Assembly (NCBI GenBank): GCA_039794405.1
Contig: JBDIVL010000015.1
Span: 13,370 to 77,369 of the forward strand
Direction: 5' to 3'
DNA from: JBDIVL01 sp039794405
GTDB taxonomy: Bacteria; Planctomycetota; Brocadiia; Brocadiales; Brocadiaceae
Length of the DNA stretch: 64,000 nt
Part shown: one piece after another, positions 35,883 through 46,407 of the stretch
How the letters are laid out: each line of letters opens with the position of its first letter
Position numbering within the stretch: position 1 is the stretch's first letter
Program-made: the position numbers and the translations under genes
The notes under the pieces: generated by a model
What the model was told of the DNA's origin: nothing
The model's database searches: none
What the model saw: only the letters and a program-made list of their open reading frames with translations

Positions 35883-36799
35883 AATTGGCTTATAAATTAT
35901 TGCAGTTGAAAACCCGAGAGTTTTAAACCTGGTGAAAAATACCTGGAATTATGATTTTGAATATGAGGGTGACGTCAAATTTTAGAAAAGTAAATTGATA
36001 ATGTCAAAGATTATTTAAAATTTTCTCTCAGGATGTCATAGGTGACTCAACGTTACCTGCAATCAGTCAGTTTTTACCCGGTCGTTGGTTGCTGATTACT
36101 GACTGGCTTAGGCCTTATTTGTTTGTGAAGCAGTTCTGTAGGGTGGGCACGCCCATCAATAAAAAATTCCATATTTTCATATGGATTAACGATATTCTGG
36201 CTTCCGGTTGAAAATAATTGGTAACGTGAAAATCAATCACATTTTTTTGGTGGGCAATACCCCATATGCATCAAGCTAAACTGATTTACCGGAAAAGATT
36301 TTCTTTCGCCCTTTCAGGTATCGGTGTTTTTTTCTCTATCGTCAGGGGGGCACCTACTGCTATACCCTTATGGCCTCCGGGCCTATATTGGAAAAGAAAG
36401 GCACGGAAATTTATATCCAGGTACTTATCTGATTATAATTAGGAATTTGTCTTGAGAAGATTTCGTGAATGGCTTATATTCTATATGAATTTGACAGCGC
36501 TTTTAAATTTCCCTTCTCAGAGTATTCGGGGATGGGCCTAAAGCTGTGTTAACCTTTGATAAGATAGTAGTCAGTGGATAGTGAATAGTAGATAGTGGAT
36601 GAAATATCTCTTATCAACTATCTACTCAGGGTTGGTTCAATCGTGGACGATTGAACCAACTATTTCCGTACTCTTTGCTTCTGTGAGAAAACTCGCCGAA
36701 ACATCCATCACATTTTTATGGTTTCAAAGTGCTGCAGGAGCGGTTGACGGCTGTGGTTAAAATTTCTTGAGTAATTTAATGGTGGGGTCGTATTATGCT
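35883..36799. other. Intergenic region with repeat fragments
   Basis: No gene seen in about 900 bases. It contains a fragment of family C style (GTAGGGTGGGCACGCCCATCA near 36140), a TAGTGGATAGTGAATAGTAG tract near 36573, and a family A single hairpin at 36629-36661. Confidence 0.45.
36629..36661. repeat. Family A single hairpin
   Basis: GGGTTGGTTCAATCGTGGACG followed by ATTGAACCAACT: a collapsed family A element in which both outer ends close directly on one another. Confidence 0.6.
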
Positions 36800-38317
36800 A
36801 TGAAATATAAATATTGTGTAATTCGAATTATCTTACTATTCCTGGTGCTTCTCTCTGCAATGGATATATCTATAACCGAAGTATCTGCATATCAAAATAC
36901 CCATGAGAAGATAAAGAGTGCCGGGGTACTAACCTGGGGATTTGATGCAGAGGGCGGAGCTCCATATGTATTTAACGATCCAAAACATCCATCGAAGCTT
37001 ATTGGTTTTGAAGTAGACATTATGGATGCCATTGCCCGGGAGTTAAATGTAAAGGTGCAATACTTTCAAAATGCATGGGACAGCATATTGCTTTCCCTTC
37101 AACGCGGAGATTTCGATATAGCAATGAATGGTATTGAGATTACACCTGACAGGGAACAGAACGTATTGTTTACCCGTCCGTATTTTGCATATGCTGAGCA
37201 GATCGTAGTTCGTGCCTCAGAAATTCGCATCAATCGTCTGGAAGATCTTAAGGGCAAGAAGGTTGGTGTACTCTATAACACTGTAGCCAAGCGTATGCTG
37301 GATGAAATGGGAGGTATAACTGTCAATACATATAGTGGACAGGTGGAGCCTTTCAAGGACTTATTATCAAACCGTATTGATGCCGTCTTTGTAGATTTAC
37401 CCATAGCCTCTTACTATGCCAAGCCAAATCCCCAGTTGCGGCTGGTTGGTGAACCTGTAGGTGAAGGATACTACGGTATTGCACTCAGAAAGGAAGATAC
37501 GGTACTGGCTGAGGAGTTAAACAGGATTATTGAAGAGCTATTAAGATCCGGAGAACTAAAAAGGATTTACGACCGGTGGGGATTATGGAACCCTTTACAG
37601 GAAAAACTTTTCCTCCATGAAGAACTTCTCCATAAATACACAGAAATTCCTCCATCTGTTTCTAAAAGGGCGCCTCCTGCGGTGATTACCTTTTTACCCA
37701 CGTTATTGAAAGGTGCCCTGGTTACGATAGGTATTTCCATTTTATCCATGATGCTGGCAGTTGTTTTGGGCTTGGTTCTTGCTATCATGAGACTCTATGG
37801 CAATACATGGCTGCAGAAGATTTCAACGGCTTATATTGAAGTGTATCGGGGGACACCCTTACTTATTCAATTATATATCTTATATTATGGTTTACCGAAT
37901 ATTGGCATTACCCTAAGTGCCTTTACGGCCGCCATTCTTGGGTTAGGTATGAACTATGCCGCTTATGAGGCAGAAATTTACCGAACCGGTATACAATCTA
38001 TACCGAAAGGACAAACCGAGGCGGCTTTTTCCCTCGGTATGCCAATACCTTTAGCCCTGAGGCGAATTATTTTACCCCAGGCATTACGCATTACCATACC
38101 GCCCATGACTAACGATTTTATTGCCCTCTTTAAAGATTCGTCTTTGGTTTCTGTTATTGCGGTGGTAGAACTCACCAAGAGTTACAGTATGCTGGCTGCC
38201 GCTTCTATGAATTTTTTCAAACTGGGAATCATTACAGCACTTCTGTATTTTGGTATGAGTTATCCACTCTCTTTGTATGCGAGAAAATTGGAGAAAAAAT
38301 TGAGACCGTATGATTAA
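36800..38317 (+). CDS. Amino-acid ABC transporter, fused substrate-binding protein and permease
   Basis: A 505-residue protein. I prefer ATG 36800, which opens a good signal peptide (MKYKYCVIRIILLFLVLL); an in-frame ATG at 36779 and a TTG at 36767 are alternatives. Residues about 40-270 are a type 3 solute-binding domain (AGVLTWGFDAEGGAPYVF...DIMDAIARELNVKVQYF). From about 295 a HisM/GlnP-type permease follows with its EAA loop (EAAFSLGMPIPLALRRIILPQALRITIPP). This GlnPQ-like fusion imports polar amino acids such as glutamine. It overlaps the ATPase gene by 8 bases. Confidence 0.9.
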   Translation: MKYKYCVIRIILLFLVLLSAMDISITEVSAYQNTHEKIKSAGVLTWGFDAEGGAPYVFNDPKHPSKLIGFEVDIMDAIARELNVKVQYFQNAWDSILLSLQRGDFDIAMNGIEITPDREQNVLFTRPYFAYAEQIVVRASEIRINRLEDLKGKKVGVLYNTVAKRMLDEMGGITVNTYSGQVEPFKDLLSNRIDAVFVDLPIASYYAKPNPQLRLVGEPVGEGYYGIALRKEDTVLAEELNRIIEELLRSGELKRIYDRWGLWNPLQEKLFLHEELLHKYTEIPPSVSKRAPPAVITFLPTLLKGALVTIGISILSMMLAVVLGLVLAIMRLYGNTWLQKISTAYIEVYRGTPLLIQLYILYYGLPNIGITLSAFTAAILGLGMNYAAYEAEIYRTGIQSIPKGQTEAAFSLGMPIPLALRRIILPQALRITIPPMTNDFIALFKDSSLVSVIAVVELTKSYSMLAAASMNFFKLGIITALLYFGMSYPLSLYARKLEKKLRPYD

Positions 38318-39065
38318 GATTCATAATCTAACGAAACAATATAACTATCAACCTCTATTCAGAGGATTGCATCTGGATGTACCGGGAGGGAGCGTTGTCG
38401 CCCTTATTGGACCATCTGGCAGCGGCAAAAGTACACTTTTACGCTGTATTAACGGGTTGGAGATATTCCAGGAGGGGTATATATCTGTTGATGACCAAAT
38501 GCTCTACGGCATCCGGGAAAAAAACTACAATAAGACAGAATCAGAACGTACCGTGAAAAATATACGCAGAAAAGTGGGAATGGTTTTTCAGCAGTTTAAT
38601 CTCTTTCCCCACATGACAGTACTCCGCAATATTACTGAATCTCCCGTTCATGTATTGGGAATAGATCAGGCTGAAGCCGAGTCAGACGCCCTTTCTTTGC
38701 TTCGAAAGGTGCATTTGGAGGAAAAGGTACATAGTTATCCCGGTCAATTATCAGGCGGGGAGCAGCAGCGGGTAGCAATTGCCCGTGCCCTTGCTATGAG
38801 ACCAAGGGCAATGCTCTTCGATGAGCCGACATCCTCTCTTGACCCGGAAATGATTGAGGAAGTGCTCCAGGTAGTAAGAAACCTTGTTTCTGAAGGAATG
38901 ACGACGATAATTGCAACGCATGAAATTGGCTTCGCAAGGGATATTTCTACGCAGGTTATTTTTCTGGATAAAGGAGAAATTGTAGAGAGTGGTAGTCCGA
39001 AAGAGATATTCTCTCATCCGAAAAATGATCGCACAAGGGCATTTCTTATCCGTTTTATGAAATAA
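38310..39065 (+). CDS. Amino-acid ABC transporter ATP-binding protein
   Basis: A 251-residue ABC ATPase of the GlnQ/HisP type. Walker A is GPSGSGKST at 33-41, the Q-loop is VFQQFNLFPHMT, the signature is LSGGEQQRVAIARAL, Walker B is AMLFDEPTSSLD, and the switch His is in ATHEIGFAR. It powers the fused binding-protein/permease encoded immediately upstream with an 8-base overlap. Length and motifs are complete. Confidence 0.92.
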   Translation: MIKIHNLTKQYNYQPLFRGLHLDVPGGSVVALIGPSGSGKSTLLRCINGLEIFQEGYISVDDQMLYGIREKNYNKTESERTVKNIRRKVGMVFQQFNLFPHMTVLRNITESPVHVLGIDQAEAESDALSLLRKVHLEEKVHSYPGQLSGGEQQRVAIARALAMRPRAMLFDEPTSSLDPEMIEEVLQVVRNLVSEGMTTIIATHEIGFARDISTQVIFLDKGEIVESGSPKEIFSHPKNDRTRAFLIRFMK

Positions 39066-39202
39066 CTCTTTATGATATTCAACAGATGAAACCGAACAGA
39101 ATAGACTGAAATTCAAGTAATTCTCTGAAGCCTCCTTAAGAAACCCATCCTTACCCACAAGCTAGAGGGAGGAATTTGAGATTTTGCGACAACATCTGGA
39201 CC

Positions 39203-39300
39203 GGGTGGCACGGACAAACTTGTTTGTCCGTGCTTGTTTGAATGCATATTATGGATATGGATTCTAAAACACTGACAAACGAAGTCTGCCAGTGCCACCC
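39203..39300. repeat. Family B inverted-repeat element
   Basis: GGGTGGCACGGACAAACTTG, a hairpin partner TTTGTCCGTGC, then ACTGACAAACGAAGTCTGCC and AGTGCCACCC. The two hairpins are in the opposite order to those at 30509 and 47312, so this copy lies inverted. Confidence 0.7.
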
Positions 39301-39890
39301 CAAAACTGACTTACATGGAATGAAAATTCCTGCACAACGAGCTTATGAAATTATGCTTTGAGTAGGCAATTGCTGTTCGGCTTTATCTGTTGAATACCTT
39401 GGTTACTCTATACAGATATTTCGACGTTTTTAGCAAAAATGAGTACTTTAAATTTTCCAATACCAAAACCATAGAAGCACAGGAGAATGGAAACACAGAA
39501 AAAAGAAGGATGGCGTAGGATATTCTTCCGTGTCTTCTTATTTCCATGTTTCTGCGGTTATTCTTCTGACTCGTTCGGGTTTAGGCGCTGGCAAAAGAAT
39601 ATTGTGTTGCTTCCTTGTTGTCAGCATGGGGCTAGGGATAAACTGCCCACGCTATAGATTTCGATTCGTCCAAATTCGTTTTAATCCGTATATTTGATAG
39701 TCTTGCATACGGGCGTTCAACTCGTTATTATTTATGGTATTACCGTGTAAGAACTTTCAAGGAATTTTTTATAACCACAAGGGGAAAAATAAAGTGGAGG
39801 GGCGAGGTATGATATATAAAGGGAGAATATCCTATATTGTACTGCCTACTTCCTATTCCATAGCAGAGTTATTGGTTATGAGTCAATAGT

Positions 39891-39933
39891 ATTAAGTTAA
39901 AGATTGTTTTACCAAAATAATCTTTAACTTAAT
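39891..39933. promoter_or_regulatory. Perfect 15-base AT-rich palindrome upstream of ychF
   Basis: ATTAAGTTAAAGATT and its exact inverse AATCTTTAACTTAAT are separated by 13 bases. It could be an operator, a terminator of an unseen transcript, or an element relic. No copy elsewhere in the window was noticed. Confidence 0.5.
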
Positions 39934-39998
39934 GACTTGGGGTTATTAGCAATTATTTTTACTTAACTATATTATAAAGACTGGAGAAGACTTAAGAT

Positions 39999-41087
39999 AT
40001 GGGTTTAAATTGTGGCATTGTTGGATTACCGAATGTTGGAAAATCTACGATCTTTAACGCACTGACATCGGCTAAGGCCGCTTCAGCAAACTACCCTTTT
40101 TGTACAATCGATCCCAATGTGGGTATCGTTGCAGTACCTGATCAACGTCTCGATAAAATAGCGGAAATAATTCCTACTGAAAAAATTGTCCCTACAACCG
40201 TTGAATTTGTGGATATTGCCGGTTTAGTAAAAGGTGCGAGTCAGGGAGAAGGTCTTGGAAATCAGTTCCTGGGCCATATCAAGAGTGTTAATGCAATACT
40301 CCACGTAGTGCGCTGTTTTGAGAAAAGTGACGTGATTCACGTGGAAGGGGCGGTACATCCAATCAGGGATATTGAAATTATCAATACAGAACTAATCCTT
40401 GCAGATATCGATACTGTAGAGAAGCGATTGCTCAAAAATGAAAAACTGGTGAAGACGGGGGATAAAAATATTCTTGCTTCTCTCGATATATTAAAAAAGG
40501 TCAGGGATGGTTTGAACGGCAACACGCCGGTAAGGTTGCTGGCCCTGACGGATGAGGAAAAAAAACATGTTGAGGATTTGCATCTATTGACGGCAAAGCC
40601 TGTATTATACGTTATCAATATTTTTGATCTCGAAAAGGACAAACAATACGTCGATATTGTCGCGGATTTATCGAAGAAAGAAAATTCCAAGTATGTGGTT
40701 ATTTCAGGGGATATTGAATCGGAAATTGCCCAGATGGAGCCAAATGAAAGAAAGTCCTATTACAAAGAAATGGGAATAGGGGAGTCTGGACTGGAAAAAT
40801 TGATCCGGGAAACATATAGTCTCTTGGGGCTTATTACGTATTTTACGGCAGGTCCAAAGGAAGTGAAGGCATGGACAATCGAACAAGGGACGAAAGCACC
40901 GCAGGCCGCAGGGGTAATTCATTCTGATTTTGAACGGGGGTTTATTTGCGCAGAGACGTACAACTATAACGATCTGATTGCCCTTGGCTCAGAACAGAAG
41001 GTCAAAGAGAAGGGGCTTTTAAGGCTTGAGGGGAAGGGATACGTGGTGAAGGACGGCGATATCATGCATTTTCGGTTTAATGTATAG
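39999..41087 (+). CDS. ychF: Redox-regulated ATPase YchF
   Basis: A 362-residue protein of the Obg-related YchF family. P-loop GLPNVGKST (residues 9-17), switch II VDIAGLVKGASQGEGLGNQFL, a coiled-coil insert near 130-200, and the C-terminal TGS-like domain (FFTAGPKE-type YFTAGPKEVKAWTI, then RGFICAETYNYNDL) are all in order. YchF prefers ATP to GTP and binds ribosomes; it is near universal. Full length, 362 against the usual 363. Single gene. Confidence 0.95.
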   Translation: MGLNCGIVGLPNVGKSTIFNALTSAKAASANYPFCTIDPNVGIVAVPDQRLDKIAEIIPTEKIVPTTVEFVDIAGLVKGASQGEGLGNQFLGHIKSVNAILHVVRCFEKSDVIHVEGAVHPIRDIEIINTELILADIDTVEKRLLKNEKLVKTGDKNILASLDILKKVRDGLNGNTPVRLLALTDEEKKHVEDLHLLTAKPVLYVINIFDLEKDKQYVDIVADLSKKENSKYVVISGDIESEIAQMEPNERKSYYKEMGIGESGLEKLIRETYSLLGLITYFTAGPKEVKAWTIEQGTKAPQAAGVIHSDFERGFICAETYNYNDLIALGSEQKVKEKGLLRLEGKGYVVKDGDIMHFRFNV

Positions 41088-41117
41088 AAAAAATTACACG
41101 CTCTTTATTTTTATACG

Positions 41118-41804
41118 TTATGTAATATCACGAATGTCTTTTAAGCCAATCTGTTCGTGGCTCATAAAGGGCTCACCATAATCAACCCGTATCAGATTAC
41201 CATAATATTGATTCTTTGCCAGAAGTGTATTGCTAATGTGTTTCCATCGGACATCATCGTAGGCGAACTGGGACTGATAAACACGGGCGATCTCAAGTTT
41301 CTTTTGAAATTCTCCACTAATATCCAGGATAAACGAGGGTGTAACGTGAATTTTGAAATGAGAACAAAGATAATAAAAGATATGAGTCGGGTAACATGGT
41401 TCACCGGGGATATCGGATTTTGTCAATTTTGCATAGAAACGGGCAGCCTCGCTGATCCGGGTAGTTTGAACGTGATCAGGGTGTGCATCGGTCCAGTATG
41501 GAAGAAAAAGTATCTCTGGTTGTATTTTTCGAATTACAGCGGCGACTTTTTTACGGGCTTCTATTCCGTCCATGAGATATCGATTTGGCAGATCAAGCAC
41601 CGTTCTGCTCTTTACATGGAGTAATTCAGCAGCCTGTTCCCATTCTCTCTTACGGATTTCCGGACTGCCGTGTGGAGTTGGTTCACCATTGGTCAGGTCA
41701 AGGATGTGTACTTCATACCCCAGCGTGACTAACTTTAGAATGCTTCCCCCCATACCGGCCTCAGCATCATCCGGGTGAGGCCCTATTACAAGGATGGTTT
41801 TCAT
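41118..41804 (-). CDS. PIG-L family deacetylase, BshB1-like
   Basis: A 228-residue LmbE/PIG-L zinc deacetylase. The metal-binding start is VIGPHPDDAEAGMGGSI (A/P-H-P-D-D), and a later histidine motif is DAHPDHVQTT. The DLTNGEPTPHGSPEIRKREW stretch and the ending DYGEPFMSHEQIGLKDI match BshB1, which deacetylates GlcNAc-malate in bacillithiol synthesis. BshA and BshC are not in this window. Other PIG-L substrates remain possible. Confidence 0.78.
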   Translation of the reverse strand: MKTILVIGPHPDDAEAGMGGSILKLVTLGYEVHILDLTNGEPTPHGSPEIRKREWEQAAELLHVKSRTVLDLPNRYLMDGIEARKKVAAVIRKIQPEILFLPYWTDAHPDHVQTTRISEAARFYAKLTKSDIPGEPCYPTHIFYYLCSHFKIHVTPSFILDISGEFQKKLEIARVYQSQFAYDDVRWKHISNTLLAKNQYYGNLIRVDYGEPFMSHEQIGLKDIRDIT

Positions 41805-41943
41805 AGAAAAACGATTTTTGATATTTTGCTAACCAAAGATAACCGCCCCTCTTTCCCTCCCTTCGCAAGGAGGGGATGAAGGAGAGGTATAAAATAATCC
41901 GCTTCTGATTTTTCCCTGTATTCCCGCACCGAAACAAATCAAC

Positions 41944-43251
41944 CTATTCCGTCTCAAACTGGCCTGCTTTATGAAGATATTTTGGATGGTTAAGTTCCTT
42001 TATCCTGAGTATATATTCCGCATCTGAAATTTTTGTGTACCAATGTCCGGTAGCCCGGGCGGTGTTTGTTAAGGCAACATAAAAGCCGATGAGCATAAGG
42101 GCATAAAGTCCGTAATGGATTTTTTTATGGCTTCCAACTGGTTTCATATCCAGTGCCCCGTTTACCGGGCAGGCATGAACGCAATCATAGCAGGCTGTAC
42201 ACTCATGGATCAGAACGCTCTTTTTCTTTTCTACAAGGATGTAAGATGGGCATGCCCTGGTACACTTTCCACAGTCAATACACTTCTCGGTATCCCGTGT
42301 AATCTTTAAAGGGCTTGCATATGCAATGATGCCCAGAAGGGCGCCATACGGGCAGAAAAACCGGCACCAAAAGTTCTTGTTTACAAGAGAAAAGAAAAGC
42401 ATAGTCAGGATGACTGACAATGCCATGCTTGACATGTTGGTGAAAAATTTTAGCATCTTGACATCTGCTACACGAACAAATGGTACACGGGTATACATCA
42501 TTTCTAATTGTACAATGGGCATTTTAATAATAATAACTTGGATAAAAAAGGCCAGAATAGCATATTTCCATGCCCGGGCAATCCTGTCATTGACCGTATC
42601 AGGCCAGATTCTTCTGGGAATGGCAAATGGCAGCACCATTGCCAGAACATAAGCGGGGGTTAAATGCATAAAAACTGGGGATTTAAAGGATTCCATCGTT
42701 AGAACTCCCAGGATTAGCAGGATGATAATGGGTGTAAAGATAAGACTCAAACCAGCCGTTAGCCTGACAGGGATATTTCGCATCAATGTGGCAGCCCGTT
42801 TTGGAAGTTTCTTCATAAGCCAGTCCCCGAACCGCCATTCCCATTCGGAAATAGTACCGATAGGGCAGATCCAACTGCAAAAACCTCTCCTGAAAAATAG
42901 GGCCGTAAGAAGCAATGTTCCGAAGATGACGAAGCCGGCGGGATGAATAGAATTAATCTTGCCCGTTCCAAAAAAATACTTTGTACCCATAAGGGCGCTA
43001 ATTGGCAAGAAAGACTCGACACCGGGCGGGCGGGGCAGGTAGAATCCTTTTCCACCCATCTCACAGTACTTTACAAAGGTATAGAATTGCCAACCAATTA
43101 CGAGTACAACAATAAAGAAAGCTATTTGTATGTACCAGCGCAGGCTTTGGGAGCTTAACCATTTCCCTTGATTTCTAACTATCTTTTTATTTGGTTTTTT
43201 AATATCCAGATAAAGTTCTCGAATCGGTGTAGATGTTTTTGCTTCTTCCAA
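41944..43251 (-). CDS. NapH/NosR-like membrane polyferredoxin
   Basis: A 435-residue protein with about six membrane helices and two C-x3-C-P loops (CSWICPIG and CRFFCPYG), as in NapH/NosR. It also has two [4Fe-4S] ferredoxin motifs (CIDCGKCTRACP and CTACYDCVHACP). Such proteins move electrons from quinol across the membrane to a periplasmic reductase. No nap or nos genes adjoin, so its partner is unknown. It is transcribed away from era. Confidence 0.85.
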   Translation of the reverse strand: MEEAKTSTPIRELYLDIKKPNKKIVRNQGKWLSSQSLRWYIQIAFFIVVLVIGWQFYTFVKYCEMGGKGFYLPRPPGVESFLPISALMGTKYFFGTGKINSIHPAGFVIFGTLLLTALFFRRGFCSWICPIGTISEWEWRFGDWLMKKLPKRAATLMRNIPVRLTAGLSLIFTPIIILLILGVLTMESFKSPVFMHLTPAYVLAMVLPFAIPRRIWPDTVNDRIARAWKYAILAFFIQVIIIKMPIVQLEMMYTRVPFVRVADVKMLKFFTNMSSMALSVILTMLFFSLVNKNFWCRFFCPYGALLGIIAYASPLKITRDTEKCIDCGKCTRACPSYILVEKKKSVLIHECTACYDCVHACPVNGALDMKPVGSHKKIHYGLYALMLIGFYVALTNTARATGHWYTKISDAEYILRIKELNHPKYLHKAGQFETE

Positions 43252-43428
43252 GCAATAGCCTCCCTATTTTATTGAATATCATTACTTCATCATGAGTAAA
43301 ATACTTGATTCAATACAGAGTAAAGTTTAAAATGCTATACAGTATTTACGATACAATTATTTACCACAAAATATTATATTAATCGAAATTGACCTTCGTA
43401 TGCAAGCAATTTTGATTTTGGATATCTT

Positions 43429-44328
43429 ATGCAACCAAACAAAAAAGACTTTAAATCAGGGTACGTAGCCATTGTAGGTAAACCTAATGTGGGGAAATCG
43501 ACCTTAGTTAATGATTTTTTAGGATGTAAGTTATCGATCGTTACTCCTAAACCACAAACAACCAGAAAGAGGATCATGGGAGTATTAACGAAAGAGAACT
43601 ACCAAATCGTTTTTTATGATACTCCCGGTATTATGGAGCCAAGATACGAACTGCAAAAATATATGGTGAAAGAAGCCTATGACGCTGTAAAGGACGCAGA
43701 CGTTATTTTGATGCTGGTGGAACCCTTTGAATTATCCGGCAGGGCAGAAAAAGAAGTTTTGCGAAGGTTATTCCAGATGCACATTCCGGTAATTTTAGCC
43801 ATCAATAAGGTGGATCTGGTGGAAAAGGATAGTCTGATACCGATAATTTCGGCATATGGTGAGGAGTTCAAATTTACTGAGATCGTTCCAATTTCTGCTT
43901 TAAAAAACATCAATCTTGATTTGATGCTTGCCCTTCTTGTGAAATACCTGCCTCGGGGAGAACCTTTTTTTCCGGAGGATTACATAACTGACTACAATGA
44001 AAGGTTTCTTGCCGCTGAAATTATCCGGGAAAAGGTTTTTGAGTATTATGGGGAAGAGGTTCCCTATTCGACTACGGTAGAGATTGACGAATTTAAAGAG
44101 CGGGAAAAAGGCAAGGATTTTATTAGAGCTATTATCTACGTAGAACGTGAATCACAGAAAGGTATCATTATTGGAGAAGATGGCAAGGCTATTAAGCGGG
44201 TTGGTGTTATTGCAAGGGAAGAGATAGAGAAACAAATAGACCGGAAGGTTTATTTGGAACTCTGGGTAAAAGTTATGGAAAAATGGCGGAAAGACAAAAG
44301 TAAATTGCAGAGGCTGGGATACAAATAG
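43429..44328 (+). CDS. era: GTPase Era
   Basis: A 299-residue protein. G1 is GKPNVGKST, G3 is DTPG, G4 is NKVD and G5 is SALK. The C-terminal KH domain has GIIIGEDGKAIKRVG. Era binds 16S rRNA and helps 30S assembly, and the length matches the family. The start at 43429 lies in a short gap between divergent genes. A DUF2851 gene follows after 260 bases of unremarkable sequence. Confidence 0.94.
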   Translation: MQPNKKDFKSGYVAIVGKPNVGKSTLVNDFLGCKLSIVTPKPQTTRKRIMGVLTKENYQIVFYDTPGIMEPRYELQKYMVKEAYDAVKDADVILMLVEPFELSGRAEKEVLRRLFQMHIPVILAINKVDLVEKDSLIPIISAYGEEFKFTEIVPISALKNINLDLMLALLVKYLPRGEPFFPEDYITDYNERFLAAEIIREKVFEYYGEEVPYSTTVEIDEFKEREKGKDFIRAIIYVERESQKGIIIGEDGKAIKRVGVIAREEIEKQIDRKVYLELWVKVMEKWRKDKSKLQRLGYK

Positions 44329-44588
44329 ATTTAATAGGAGAGGGGCAAGTTGCAAGGGATATGGGTATGGATTCTAATCCAATCGAACTCTTGAAAAATG
44401 TTTTGCATTTTGATAGTTTCATTTTTCGTTACTGAGTAGGCCAGGTGTTTCGGTGTGCCTGCACGCCGAAATCCTCGTTGATGACTCTGGATTTGTTTTG
44501 ATACCGGGACTTATTGTATACCCAACGAAAACAAAAAGTGCAAATTTCAATGGAGTAGGATGAAATAGGTATTCTTTCAAAATATTTC

Positions 44589-46217
44589 ATGCTTGACCTC
44601 AAAAATTACCCTTCAGATTATTTTTCACCTGTCTATCAACAAATTGTAAACTCTTTTTATGCTGACGCAGGTAATAAAGGGACGAATGACCGTTCACCCT
44701 TAATTGTTCTCGAAGGAACAGAAAAACTTATTAAAGAAGAACTAGTTCGTTGTATCTGGTTCGGGCAGCATATCAAAAAAGACAAACTTTATACCGATGA
44801 TGGCCTGCGCTTAGAGATCTTATCACCAGGATGGTGGAATTCCGAGGGAGGACCCGATTTCAGACATGCGGAAATTCTCCTGGAAGGCAAGGGGCTTGTC
44901 AGGGGTGATATTGAGGTCCATGTATTTGCATCCGATTGGGCAAAACACCAGCACAATAAACAAGAGACCTATAACCTGGTATGTTTACACGTTGTTATGT
45001 GGAATGATATTAAAGAGAAAGGTATTGGTAATCTTATAGGACAGTGTATTCCACAGTTGACCTTATCAAAATATTTGAACACGGAACTGGATGATATTGC
45101 TGATATCATCGATGTTGAGTCATATCTAAAAGGTGGAAAGGTAAATCCGGGGCATTGTCAAACAGAAATAGAAAGTCAGAATGTCGAGGAACAATGGGTT
45201 GGTCTTTTTCTGGATTATGCGGGGGACGACCGTATCCTTCGAAAGGCCAAGAGGTACGGGAAATGGATTGAGCGAAGCCCCTTTGAGCAAGTACTCTACG
45301 AAGCCCTTATGGAATCGCTGGGATATAAAGAGAATAAAGAACCATTTCTGACCCTGGCCTCCCGCATGCCGATGGAAAACATCCGTTGTATAATCCCGGA
45401 AGATATCCCTGTCCAGGAAAAGAAGGTACATGTGCAGTCACTGATGTTGGGTATGGCGGGATTGTTACCGCATCAGAGAAATCTGAAAAAATTGCATGAT
45501 AAAGAGACGTTAGCATATATAAGTGCCATCGAACAGGCTTGGGAAACAGTACGGCCCAGGATAGATCAGGTCCCCATGGTGAAAGATGATTGGACTTATG
45601 CAGGGATCAGACCTGCTAATTTCCCTGAAAGGAGGATTGCAGCTATAGCGAATATAATCTCGGACTGTTCATCCCCTGGTATATTCAGACATATTTTATC
45701 CGTATTTCAGAAATTTCTTTCTTTTAACGGGCATGTTCCGGAAGATTGCAATAAAGACCGCATTCCTGTCAATGCATTAATTAACGGGATTCAGTCCCTC
45801 TTCCTTGAAACGCACGATCCTTATTGGTCGTATCGTTATGTACTGGGTGGGAAAAGGATTGAAAAACCACAAAAATTACTGGGGAAAGAAAGGACATCCA
45901 ACATTTTTATTAACGTCATTATTCCCATCCTGATCATTTATGCAAGAAGACACAACGATATTGGGTTAGAAAAAATATTGCATCTCACGTACAGAAGTTA
46001 TGCACCGCTCCCGGCAACAAGTGTACTAAGGTTTATGGAAGGTCGTATATTAGGGCAGTCAAGGATTTCAAAAAAGGTTATAAATTCTGTCAGAAGGCAG
46101 CAGGGATTATACCAGATTTTTAAGGATTTTTGTGAAAATGATAATGTGAACTGCGATAAATGCGCCCTCTACCTATCCCTGGTCAAGGACCAGCGAGGCG
46201 AAGCCTCAGACCAATGA
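44589..46217 (+). CDS. DUF2851 family protein
   Basis: A 542-residue cytoplasmic protein. Typical DUF2851 stretches are WWNSEGGPDFRHAEILLEG, RGDIEVHVFASDWAKHQHNKQETYNLVCLHVV and the central RRIAAIANIIS region. The pattern E-x-H...D-W...H near residues 110-135 recalls nuclease-type folds, but function is unknown. The last residues before the stop (RGEASDQ) come from a dispersed GAGGC/GCCTC repeat, so the true ancestral C-terminus may have been different. Confidence 0.8.
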   Translation: MLDLKNYPSDYFSPVYQQIVNSFYADAGNKGTNDRSPLIVLEGTEKLIKEELVRCIWFGQHIKKDKLYTDDGLRLEILSPGWWNSEGGPDFRHAEILLEGKGLVRGDIEVHVFASDWAKHQHNKQETYNLVCLHVVMWNDIKEKGIGNLIGQCIPQLTLSKYLNTELDDIADIIDVESYLKGGKVNPGHCQTEIESQNVEEQWVGLFLDYAGDDRILRKAKRYGKWIERSPFEQVLYEALMESLGYKENKEPFLTLASRMPMENIRCIIPEDIPVQEKKVHVQSLMLGMAGLLPHQRNLKKLHDKETLAYISAIEQAWETVRPRIDQVPMVKDDWTYAGIRPANFPERRIAAIANIISDCSSPGIFRHILSVFQKFLSFNGHVPEDCNKDRIPVNALINGIQSLFLETHDPYWSYRYVLGGKRIEKPQKLLGKERTSNIFINVIIPILIIYARRHNDIGLEKILHLTYRSYAPLPATSVLRFMEGRILGQSRISKKVINSVRRQQGLYQIFKDFCENDNVNCDKCALYLSLVKDQRGEASDQ

Positions 46218-46220
46218 AAA
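46189..46220. repeat. GAGGC-GCCTC short repeat at the end of the DUF2851 gene
   Basis: GACCAGCGAGGCGAAGCCTC followed by AGACCAATGA matches 28042-28073. It codes the last residues and stop of the gene. Confidence 0.5.
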
Positions 46221-46407
46221 GCAAGATACAAGTTTGGCTATATGGTTGAATGGTTGGATGGTTGATTCATTAACCATGTAACCATTCAACCATTATTATG
46301 CATTGTGTATTTTCCATCTAAAGACTTGACTTGTTTGTGAAGATAAATCGGAAATAAAATATTTAAAATCGAACGTTGCACGGTAAAATAAAAAAAGTGT
46401 AAGGATA

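Larger units (their letters stand above)
39066..39998. other. Intergenic region with family B repeat and AT hairpin
   Basis: About 930 bases without a convincing gene. A family B element is at 39203-39300 and a long AT-rich palindrome at 39891-39933, 65 bases before YchF. Confidence 0.5.

Noticed and set aside
39490..39660. Frame of about 57 codons before ychF starting METQKKEGW
   Set aside because: Aromatic and cysteine-rich nonsense-like composition, no ribosome site, repeat-like DNA.
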